This document shows, one piece after another, positions 49,582-58,918 of a stretch of 64,000 bases of DNA (its first letter is position 1; the number at the start of each line of letters is the position of its first letter). The stretch is taken from assembly GCA_015179125.1 (NCBI GenBank), contig WHVA01000265.1, forward strand, positions 62,001-126,000. The letters are read 5' to 3'. Made by a program: the position numbers and the translations under genes. The notes below the pieces were generated by a model. That model ran no database searches and was not told where the DNA came from. It saw nothing but the letters and a program-made list of their open reading frames with translations. The stretch comes from Gautieria morchelliformis (taxonomy: Eukaryota; Basidiomycota; Agaricomycetes; Gomphales; Gomphaceae).

Positions 49582-51107
49582 TTACAATAGCACCAAGGCG
49601 ATGGCCATTGTCACTCCAGCTAATGTGGTCACCACCGACCCAAATCTCAGGGAAAGCTCGCCATTGCTGTTTTTGCCAGAACTGGTTGTTCCCGTGGAGC
49701 TTGCGGCTGAAGCAGTGGCGGTCCCGCTGCCACTGCCACTGGCCGCGGTGCTATTGGTAGATGAATTGCTGGTAGACACAGCGGGAAGGCCCTGTACGGT
49801 GATCTTGCTCCACGTCGCAGCCATATTCGTGGCATTGTTCCCAGGGGTGTAAGGCAGGAATGACAGAGATCCCGCTGACGTCAACTGTACCAGTGCCTGC
49901 GTGGAGGCGGCGTATGTGCTTGATGACTTGTCGGAAGGTCCAGCGACTGGGAGGGTCGTATTGCCCTGATGCAGAATGATGATTGACCAAGAACATTAAG
50001 AGATTGAATGAACCTACCTCCACATTGATTATGTAGGTGGCGTTACCATCATCTGGGATGAATGCAAATTCTTGTTGAACCTGCAGAAAATGTATGTTCA
50101 AGACCTTATTGTAAAAGAGCTAGTCAGGCATCATACACCGCTGTCTAGGAAATATGAGGCAGTCTGGCCATGTGTTGACGGAAAGGAATTTCCTCCTCCT
50201 TGCACAGGGTAACTCTGTGGAGTGGGCTGGAAGAACGAGACTGAACGCAACTTTGAATCCACCAAAGCAGCCAACAAGAAGCGGGTATGAAGGCTCACAA
50301 TGTATCACAAATATATCCGCGGTCCCAGGCTGGCTATTGGGCACTCCAACGAAGTGAATATGATTTTGGGCGAGAGCCATAGTTGGGTTATAATTGGTAG
50401 TAGTGAAAGAGGGGTTCCCGATGTTATTCCACGAGAGTGAAGAACCGGTTGCCTGGGTCTGGGTGCCCAAATCGAGCGACGACATGGTGCCGCTGGCCAG
50501 CGCATCTGCAAAAACCGAGTCAGCAATACACCTGTAAGAGTGAATATACAGAAGACTCACAGAAGACGTTCGTGTCGTGATCAAGGATAGCAACGAGGGA
50601 GGTGGGGTCAGGTCCACCAGAGTTTACCGCTTGGGTGGACCACGAGTTGCTTTTAGCATTGAATATATGGACCGCAGATGGGTTGGAATTGTCGCCATTT
50701 AAAACATAGATAGCGTTGAAGAACTGTGCAAGATAACATGTAGTTTGCGGGCCATCAAACGGCCTGGGATGTAATAGTTAATATATAACAGGGGAGGACA
50801 ATGCTTGGAACACCCACGGGCGACCAGTTGAGGTGACGTCGGTTGGGCTGACAGCTGAAGAAAACGTCAGAGACGCTGGACGCTGAGCCAGCCTTGCACG
50901 GCACATACTGGAACTCCATTTGTCTTGTGTACCCAGCTGAAAGTCCTTTCCCCCAAAACCAAAAGCGAAGAGATTGAAGTTTGCGTCGAAAGCGATGCAA
51001 GGCCTTGCGCTGGCGACATGGACCTCACTTGCGACAAGGGCGAACGCAAAGAGGGAGGTTAGGAGTCGAAACGGATTGCGATTAACGAGCGTGGGGATGA
51101 TAGCCAT
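49582..51107 (-). CDS. Secreted GPI-anchored protein, probable beta-propeller
   Basis: Seven exons (51107-50909, 50854-50818, 50763-50561, 50505-50299, 50240-50137, 50080-50018, 49965-49582) encode 398 residues in continuous phase. A signal peptide (LTSLFAFALVASEVHVASA) precedes repeated strand-rich segments such as FFNAIYVLNGD, SWSTQAV, TSLVAILDHDTNVFYALASG and MALAQNHIHFVGVP, which suggest a kelch/galactose-oxidase-like propeller. A Ser/Thr/Ala/Gly-rich stalk (SGSGSGTATASAASSTG) and a hydrophobic end (VTTLAGVTMAIALVLL) indicate a GPI anchor, so the product should sit on the plasma membrane or in the wall. I recall similar agaric proteins, annotated only as hypothetical. The acceptor before FFQPTPQSYP was chosen because the next AG would create a stop. 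Confidence 0.8.
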
Positions 51108-51430
51108 GGGGGAGCAAAGTGTATAGTAAAGCTAGGTGAATGAGGACAAGAGAGGAAAGCCGCAGCCTCTAGACTGAGCGTTGTGAAAACGTTATTTTTA
51201 GGTAAGAGAAAACTATAATTAGCATTTGTCACGATGGTTGTCGTCACGTTTTGCGGCATGGAGCACAACGCGGCTACAAAGTACGGTGACAGGGTATTTG
51301 AGAAAGTGAGCTACTACAATAAATATAATTCACACATGAGGGGCAGGGTCAAACGAAGTTCATGGTATACTGTACCTGTAAAAGCGACAATTTCTCAGGG
51401 TCGGGAGCAAACCATCCAAGAGGGACTTGC
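51108..51430. other. Promoter side of the GPI-protein gene
   Basis: Upstream flank of the GPI-protein gene and 3' flank of the next minus-strand gene. No coding signal of its own. Confidence 0.4.
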
Positions 51431-52729
51431 TCAGAATTGGGGGGTATAACGGCTAATTGCGTCTCTACCACGAGCCATGCTTCTCTGATGATGCCACTGC
51501 GCAAACGACGGAGTAATAGCACTCTGGTCTCCTGTGAGTATGAGTCCGTGGCCTCGAGGGCCGCTAGTACGGCTGAAAGTAGGGGAAGCCACTGCGGGAG
51601 GAAAGGTTGGCTTTGGGGGATTCATTAGCGTTAGGGGCGGCAGTTCATACGCGGTGTAGCGCGCAGCTGCAGGCTGTGACCGAGGCGGAGAATGCGGAAG
51701 TAACCGCGGCGACAAGCTTGGTGGTGATGTCGACTCCCCGCTCGCACTGGAAGTGTCAGAGCTAAAACTCTCCGTATGGCCAAGACCAAACAGGTTCGTG
51801 AGGAAATCAGATTGGGAGGGTCCAATTCGCGTTGCAACCTCGACCGGAGAGCTTTTTCCATGCTCCCTCGCTACATCCAACACCCCGTCTTCCAATCCCG
51901 AGTCGTACGATTTGGGTAGCTTATTGATCAACGCCGACATCTGGGACGAGGTCAAGGACATTCGATCGGAGCACGCATCATCTAGGGTAGGCGGAATGGT
52001 CGGGTTCCGAATCAAAATGCCCTTCAGAGGCATAGATGGGGGTGGCACGCGGATAAAAATTACACCATCCTTTTTGTCCGACTTGAACCAACCGCGAAAT
52101 CCAGCTTTGCCTTTTTCAGATCTCCCGCGAGGAAGAAGGCGTCTCCGGCGCACGACCAAAAGAGCTAAGGCAGCCAATAGGACTGCTCCTATAGCACCCC
52201 CGACAAATGCGGGGAGAATCGCAGACTGAGGACCAGGTTGTGATATGGGGGCGGGTTGGGACATGGCCAAGTCGTGGAAAAAACTAGGTCCACCGAAGGC
52301 GTCCGACAATACCAAACGAGTTCCAGTAGATATGGATGCTGTGGCCGTGACAGATGTAGATCTGGACAGCACAGGAACTTTAATGCTTGTGGGTCTCAAA
52401 ACTCTAGGCTCGACGCTCAGGCTAGTTATAACGTTCCCAGGTGTCATTGGCTGAGTATCCGAAGTCTCAAGAACGTCAAAAAAAACGCCTTCCCGATATG
52501 TGGCGCGCGTAACAGAAAGGGCTGATGAATAGTGTCTACGAGTGTGGCGCTTGTGGGGAGCCATGATGACAGCCGATGACACCGTTGGACGGTGTGAACG
52601 CAGTTGATCCCGAATGACAGACAGCGTCAAAGGCGCCATTGTCTGCGAGGTATGGATCAGAGGTAAGGAGAGGGGAGTGGCAATACACATAGTGATCAGG
52701 AAGGAGATGCGGAGGAGATTCGCTGACAT
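51431..52729 (-). CDS. Single-pass type I membrane protein, hypothetical
   Basis: An uninterrupted 432-residue frame starts MSANLLRISFLITMCIATPL, a likely signal peptide. A Ser/Thr-rich extracellular part of about 145 residues follows, then one transmembrane helix (ILPAFVGGAIGAVLLAALAL) with a strong basic stop-transfer VVRRRRLLPRGR. The cytosolic tail of about 230 residues is rich in Ser and Pro and contains MSLTSSQMSALINKLPKSYD and several SPP/PPR stretches that could be phosphorylated or bind SH3 domains. No catalytic domain is recognised. The layout (signal peptide, glycosylatable stalk, single helix, disordered tail) is common among fungal wall-stress sensor-like proteins, but the sensor role is only a possibility. 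Lack of introns is unusual next to its neighbours. The opposite-strand frame at 51753-52229 is a shadow. Confidence 0.7.
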   Translation of the reverse strand: MSANLLRISFLITMCIATPLSLPLIHTSQTMAPLTLSVIRDQLRSHRPTVSSAVIMAPHKRHTRRHYSSALSVTRATYREGVFFDVLETSDTQPMTPGNVITSLSVEPRVLRPTSIKVPVLSRSTSVTATASISTGTRLVLSDAFGGPSFFHDLAMSQPAPISQPGPQSAILPAFVGGAIGAVLLAALALLVVRRRRLLPRGRSEKGKAGFRGWFKSDKKDGVIFIRVPPPSMPLKGILIRNPTIPPTLDDACSDRMSLTSSQMSALINKLPKSYDSGLEDGVLDVAREHGKSSPVEVATRIGPSQSDFLTNLFGLGHTESFSSDTSSASGESTSPPSLSPRLLPHSPPRSQPAAARYTAYELPPLTLMNPPKPTFPPAVASPTFSRTSGPRGHGLILTGDQSAITPSFAQWHHQRSMARGRDAISRYTPQF

Positions 52730-52918
52730 GACAGTGGTGAGGAATTAGGGATGGTGATGGTACAAGGTCAAGGTGCACTTGCACTGCGGCTGACTCCTCA
52801 GTCGCATTGTAGGAGAACTTCGTGGCTGACCATGATACATGTCGGCTGGTACTTGGAGGTAAACTGTCCTTACATAATGATTGTCACGTGATTCAATGCG
52901 TGACGGGTCCTCACGTTA

Positions 52919-53101
52919 GTGAATTCTAACACCTTCCTGTATTAGACAGGTCATCGTGCACGAGCTCGGATCTCCCAAGCCCTTGTCGCCTTACAAAAGA
53001 AAAGATCCTCGTGAGGGTCCTTCCACGAGGATCTTTTCTTTTGTAAGGCGACAAGGGCTTGGGAGATCCGAGCTCGTGCACGATGACCTGTGAATTCTAA
53101 C
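52919..53101. repeat. Perfect fold-back element with 12-bp flanking direct repeats
   Basis: Two arms of 67 bp (52947-53013 and 53024-53090) are exact reverse complements around a 10-bp spacer. GTGAATTCTAAC stands on both sides (52919-52930 and 53090-53101), like a target-site duplication. The left arm is the same sequence, in coding sense, as a 67-bp piece (56813-56879) of the minus-strand gene at 56700-57785 that encodes QVIVHELGSPKPLSPYKRKD. Confidence 0.9.
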
Positions 53102-53550
53102 TAGAGGCCGGTGTTGCCGGCAGCCCCTTGTCGATGCCGTTGAAAGAGTACTACGATTAAAAAAAAAAAAAAAAAAAACAATTATCATTAAAATTCTTAC
53201 GTCGCAGAACGAATACTATGCCCCAGTGAGATATGGACCAAAGTCAATAAAACCTTGATAATGGTCTTTGCTGCCACTTCTGTGAATCCGGCAGAAGGGT
53301 TATCAAAGAGAAGTTAGTAGTCAATACAGCTGTATAGTTTTCAGAAATAATTTGAGCGAAGTGATTGAGCCAGCAGGATAGAAGCTGCGAGTGAGGCTTT
53401 GAACCAGCATGCCGGCCAAGAATCGTCACAATTGTTTGTAAATTGTCACACTAAACCATAATATTCAAGAGGTCTGCCGAGGTGGCGGGGGTCTGTTTTT
53501 TTTTTTTTTCCAAGAAACACAAGTTGCTCCATTGATCAATTAACTAGATG
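53102..53550. other. A-run and T-run flank, no gene
   Basis: Contains a run of 20 A at 53159-53178 and a T-run near 53496-53510. The A-run could be the tail of a retroposed sequence lying to its left. The right part may include the terminal region of the pogo-like element; no terminal inverted repeat could be defined. Confidence 0.4.
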
Positions 53551-55997
53551 CTAAAGTAATGATGGGTCAATTAAAGCATGGGTGTGTACTGATGTATCAG
53601 AATTAGAAGGGATGGGCAGATATGAAGGAGTGGCGGCTTGAGGTAGCAATAGAGGCTGCATCAGCTGTGAATCATTTGAAGGACCAGCAACTGGTGTTGC
53701 CTCCGTATTCATGTCTTGAATGGTCCGCTTGCACCCCCGACGAGTCGTCTGGTAAAGACCAGCAAACCTGGGGAAATGAGGGTGGCCCTGAAGGTGGGCT
53801 TTGATGCGAGCAGTGAGTTCGGCGATGGTACCCTTTTGATCAAGGGCAAGGGCGGCAGCAATATTGAGTAACTCATCTTTGCGTTTATATGACCCCAAAG
53901 TGTTGAAGACTTTGAGGACGGCGTTATGTGCCCGCTGGAGGTCACGAGTCCAATCCTCGAGTTCCTTTTGTTCGCATTTACTGGTATCGCCAGCAAGCTT
54001 CCCAAGCCGAGTACGTTCCTGGTCCTCAAATTGTGCTTTAGCCTCAGGTGCAGTAAGCAGCCGTGCCTGCGTATTCAATGTGTGCCGCTTGCCACTTTTA
54101 GACTTGTCATGGAGCTGCTGATGCAAGTCCCGTGCTTCCATAGCATGCAATGTACAGTGTGCTTCAGCCGCATGATGCTGGGCTTGAACCATTTCACGAT
54201 GCACTCACTTGGTGTCAAGGGCTTTGCACACGTTCTGATACATTGTTGTAAGGTCATTAACCGTCGAAGAGTCTCGTTCTCATTCTGGAGAGCACGTGAA
54301 GAGAGGCTGCCATTCGAAGAGGAGGTGAGTGAGGAATTGGATCCAGAGCGAGATATAGTCAGGAATGGGCTGTGGGTGAGCTGGCCGACACGGCTCCGAG
54401 TGCTGTATCTATGCGTAGGAGCCTGACTGGCCAAGGTTTCATGGCTGTCCATACCCCTAATGTTGGTGGTGTGACAGCGATCAAGGGTTCATGAAGGGGC
54501 CGTGACACATGTGTGCAACATATAGGAAGAGGGAATTCAGGAGCCAGGGAGCCATCTGATAAGTCAATCGGTGGTTGGCGGACTGGGGAGTGACCTGATG
54601 GTTCTGCAAGATCGCTAAGCCCAGCCGTTCCTTCGATATCTACGAACTCCAGTACTGATGATGACTCCCAGTCCATGTCATTGGGATCAGTCAGGGCTGC
54701 ACTGAATGGTGACGATGGCATAGCTTCAGGGTGGCCCATAGGTGCACCAATTTGAATTGAGGACACCTGACTTGGTCTGAAGTCAGCGTTGGTAAATATA
54801 TTTGGGTTGCACGGCCAGATCCCACAATGACGGAAAGCTGACTCGATAGGGCGTGGTGTAAGATACTTCTCACGCACAAGCATATACTTGAACACAACGT
54901 TAGCACGTGTGACAGTATTGCGCGTGGCGGCACATTGTTGGCAGTGTGTGGCCCATCCGGTTTGCAGTGGTCCGAACACACCAACGTCAAGGGGCTGCAG
55001 TTTATGAGTGGTGTGTGGAGGTAATGAATAGAGAAGGACGTTATGGTCGTATGCGAGTGATTTCAGTGCTGGCGTCTCGTGAGAGGAATGGCCGTCAGAT
55101 ATGAGAAGGATTGGGGAGCCACTTGGGTTGTGCTTGACAGCATGAGGAATAAAGACCTTTTCAAACCACATAAGACTCAGGATATCATCTGTCCAGCCTG
55201 CATCTGATGTTGCGACACTGGATACAAAAAAATTAATAGTGTATAGATAGAAGACAGGCGAACTTACCATCCAACACCAGGAACGCTCCACCATTCACCA
55301 GTCTCACCTTTTGGCAAGACAAACCCAGGTGGAACTGCATTACCATCGGCACTAACGGCCTCCATTATGGTGACCAGAACAAGCGAGTCGGATTTTTGTG
55401 CATAGCGATCCCGATCACCTTTCAAAAATATAAATAGTTGCTGGAGCCCTTTCCGACCTCCACCTAGCTGGATTCCCTTTTCGTCGAAATTGTAGATGTT
55501 CCCCACAGGGATCTTGTATGCATCAAGGACTTTCCCGAGGAGTGCGAAGTGTGCAGCTATGGTCGACGGGTTGAAAGCCTGGGCACGCTTTGGATCCAGA
55601 CCACGGGACCTGGCCGCTTCGATATCCTTCGCGTGGGCTTTGAGGAACCGCTGTATCCAACTGTCACTGGGGATTCGGCCTACCATATCATTTACCTTCT
55701 CCCAGAGCCCTGCACGAGAGAGTGGCATCGCCATATTAGCTTGGTACTTGCACCACGCCATCAGGACGTTTTGTTGCTCCGGACTCAGGTGCTGCTGTTC
55801 AGAGTGTGCCAGCTTGTGAGGCTTCGATCCATGCAGTCGATTTTGCAAGGTCGAGTACGCAATGTTGCATTTTTGAGCAGCGCATGCAAAGAGACCTGGA
55901 TACCTGACCTCACCATCCCCAGGGCTTTTTGGATGCGCTCCTCCTTCTCCAAAGTCACCTGTTTAACAGGCGACTTCGGGCATTCCGCGACTGACAT
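53551..55997 (-). pseudogene. Pogo-like (DDE, CENP-B type) transposase
   Basis: Reading begins MSVAECPKSPVKQVTLEKEE at 55997, entering a psq-type helix-turn-helix (RIQKALGMVRSGIQVSL, then after a slip near 55865-55880 CNIAYSTLQNRLHG). A CENP-B-like second domain follows (LSPEQQNVLMAWCKYQ, SWIQRFLKAHAKDIE). The catalytic triad is visible: NFDEKGIQLG, LLISDGHSSH and LQPLDVGVFGP. A 50-nt intron lies at 55267-55218. The C-terminal part has a heptad-like helix and a SAP-like motif (SYKRKDELLNIAAALALD). Breaks: a missing base in the G-run at 54457-54454, a further slip around 54240-54280, and a TGA at 54207-54205 that replaces a Trp-type codon. Intact relatives cut and paste at TA sites. Few breaks suggest recent decay. 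Confidence 0.85.
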
Positions 55998-56699
55998 GTG
56001 GAGCGAAACGTCAAAGGTTTGGATTCAATCGGAGATCAAAAGCGTGTTGTCATGCCAAAGCTGTCTAAGAGATCGTGACGGAAGAAACCAAGAACCAGAG
56101 CTCCTTGCTTTGCCAGCATGGGAGGAAATCCATATTATAAGAGTATAGTGTAATTGAGTGAAAATTTGCAATTAACCCACACATTTGAGCTCATGGGGTT
56201 GTTAACAATGCTTGGAAACACATTAGGCAGCTTCCAGCACTTAGACTTCTTCTTCCTGTTACTCATTAATTTGCCTGGATAAACTACTATGTATAACTTG
56301 TAACTCTAGCTACAAAACTGACCTAAAATGGCTGAGGTATATATTTTAAGACACTTTATCCATATCCTGCACCGATCCATTTCCTACTCGGGCATAGTAG
56401 GGTTGTCCCTCACGACATGGTATGTCATGATGTCAAAACATTCGTTTATTGAATGGTGACGTCGATAATAAGCAGTATTGTAATTGACGATGATAAACAA
56501 TTGAGATACAGAGGGGAGCATAGTATAAACGTACAGGATAAGAGACTACGATACGGTACAGGATGAGAGACGACGATATGGTACAGAATAAGAGATCACA
56601 ATATGGTACAGGATAAGAGATCACGTTTTGATAGAGGGATGTTTATGATGAAGGATTAAACGTCAGAAGACAAATCTGATGGAAAAGTGTTAGTTCGCG
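55998..56699. other. Spacer with a 25-bp minisatellite
   Basis: No coding signal. Four tandem units at 56531-56630 are listed separately. The left part is AT-rich and may be the 5' end of the pogo-like element. Confidence 0.4.
56531..56630. repeat. 25-bp tandem repeat, four units
   Basis: Units start GTACAG at 56531, 56556, 56581 and 56606 and follow the pattern GTACAGGATAAGAGA with 10 more variable bases. They differ by a few substitutions each. Confidence 0.85.
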
Positions 56700-57785
56700 T
56701 TAGAAGGGGCAATAAAAGGGGGACAGTGAATTACTTTTGGGCCTTTTAAAGGGATTAGCGGCCGGATTTGAGTTGGAGGAGGAAGATGAGGCAATGGGAA
56801 GGAAAGGACCCCCACGAGGATCTTTTCTTTTGTAAGGCGACAAGGGCTTGGGAGATCCGAGCTCGTGCACGATGACCTGTCTAATATTTCCATTAAACGA
56901 GTCAAATCTGTTGGAATCTTTACGCATGTAGTTATGTGTCAGCACTACATGCAGTTTGACGGTCGCATTTTCAAGAACACGAGGAACTTTGAGCGAGGGG
57001 ACCAGTCTATTCTTGTAATAAATTGGAAGGACGTTGACGGAATAGATATTTTTGATCGTGTCAAATTGTTCAGTGTACTCGGGGGAACTGGGTGGTTTTT
57101 TGTATTGTCATTGAGAGTTGGTTTGGAATCGAGCGTGTCATCGTTGGAGAAAAAAATCAAATGCAGGATCTGGTGAAGATTAACATGCATAATCGATGCG
57201 ATGATCGGTTATTACCTTTCTTGTCTTCTACAAGATCCGCCAAGTACGTGTGAGGGACGATAGGAATAAGCTGTGAAGATGGTATTAATTCATCGCGATA
57301 CAAAAGCGGACGAAACTCACCCTCTTTTCAAACATGGGGAGACTGACTATGAGGCATTCTTCGTTATCCACAGTATCCAATAGAAATTGATGACTGGTCG
57401 TTCTGGTGACCATGTGCTGAAGTGATCTCAGCAATTGCATCCCACGGTGGAATTTTCCTGCAAGTTGAGCGTTTTCAGGGGTGACACACATCATACGGTA
57501 CTTCGCCTTTTCTAAGGATCCATAGTGGGGGGAAAACACTCCCAGGGGACCGATGAAAAATCTATAGGAGTTATAAAACAGTCCATTAACGGTAAGGGTT
57601 TCTTTTGCTTACTTATCATAGGTTATTTTAGCTGGAAGCACAAACACGGCTTCTTCGCGTTCATGCCTGTTGAAAGCAACATTGGATTTCCCTACGGGTT
57701 CCCACACGATGTGTGGAAGTATGTTGTCGTTATCGACATAGAAGGGATAACGGTTCATGGAATTTAGGATGTCGTTGGGATCCAT
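56700..57785 (-). pseudogene. Uncharacterised gene beside a Helitron helicase, two in-frame TGAs
   Basis: Four exons are proposed: 57785-57613, 57561-57321, 57270-57216 and 57169-56700, 312 residues if two stops are read through. The start is MDPNDILNSMNRYPFYVD. Later blocks are FIGPLGVFSPHYGSLEKA, RSLQHMVTRTTSHQFLLD, LIPIVPHTYLADLVEDKKG, IKNIYSVNVLPIYYKNRLV, ENATVKLHVVLTHNYM and QVIVHELGSPKPLSPYKRKD, then a Ser/Asn/Pro-rich basic end that could serve as a nuclear signal. The strand-rich middle could be an OB-like fold, but I recognise no family. TGAs stand at 57140-57138 and 57110-57108; the coding signal resumes clearly after them. It lies just downstream of a Helitron-type helicase on the same strand, and a piece of its last exon was copied into the fold-back at 52.9 kb. 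It may be an accessory gene of that element. Confidence 0.5.
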
Positions 57786-58918
57786 GTCGAGTGGATACGT
57801 TAAGCGAAAAGGAACATAGAAAATTAAAAGGGTGGGGGGGGGGGGGTGTGGGGCGTTGGATGATGTTATAAGACATAGAAAAAAGGGGAGAAAGAGGGAG
57901 GGAATGTCGACGGGTTGATAAGGTGGAACATGTTGCGACGTCAGTAGTCTGGCATTTAGAGAGAGTATAGCTATGACCGAGCCGACAAATCGTGGGATAT
58001 CTGACACATTTTTCCCAAGGCTTCACCATGGAGAGTTTTGATATATCAGCGGGCGGGGGCCACAGAGCCAGTAAATCATGGGAAAGTTGTTGCATTTTTC
58101 CGAGGTTTCATATGAAAGTGGTAAACAGGATACATTTTCGCAGACGTGTGATATCATGATTGATGATAGAAGGAAAAAAAGGTTGCGAGACCGGGTAACA
58201 TTTCAATCGGAAGGGCTGGTATGAGTTAGATATCGGGGATTAGTCACTACAATTATAACCCAGTCGTTGTTGTCATTGTAATGTTGCCTTCATCTGCGGA
58301 TAGAGTGCCTATTGTTTTTGTTGAGTGGCAACACAGAGGGACATCATTTGTGTGTTTTCGTAAAGGGGTATTGTCAGGATTGTTGATTATAAGCGTCGAC
58401 ATTGGTCTTAGGTGCACATCTGGTCGTTGACGCGTTGGAGAATATTGAAGTACAGGGTTATTTCGACGTTGTCAGCAGGGCACGTGGTAAAGGTGAAGTT
58501 TTAGGGAAGGAAAGAGTCAGGGGCGATAGTTTGGTGAGTATTTTGTGAGTAATGGTTGTCAAGTTCAGAAGAGATGATGTGTAATTTAGTAATTTGCTGT
58601 TGGACGCGAGAGGGGATTCAGCACATACGTAGTTATGTGGAGCAGTTGTGCAAGAGGGATTGCTGAGGAGAATTGTATAAATTGACATTGTTTTGCATAC
58701 TTGAATGTAATGTTTTTACCATCATCTTAATTTTTCTGTAAATGTATACATACTTTGTTTTCTGTAGCTGACCATCTTAATCCAATAGCCTCCTCTGAAA
58801 AGTAGTGTTACCCTACTCCCCCCACGTTCACTTCGGATTAGGTACGTCATGATTGATATCCCCTGATAGATAATGTGAATTAACTCGAGGTGTTTTGACA
58901 GGGGCAACACTCACATCA
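57786..58918. other. Spacer between the helicase and its neighbour gene
   Basis: Contains a G-run of about 13 near 57835-57848 and short frames without motifs. It probably includes the upstream region of the minus-strand gene at 57785. Nothing else is recognised. Confidence 0.35.

Noticed and set aside
50241..50298. Frameshift in the GPI-anchored protein gene
   Set aside because: Using the earlier acceptor (GTTCAG before TCTCG) restores the frame through FFQPTPQSYP, so the gene appears intact.
53159..53178. A20 run as a retroposon tail of the fold-back
   Set aside because: It lies outside the 12-bp flanking repeats of the fold-back, so it is not part of that insertion.
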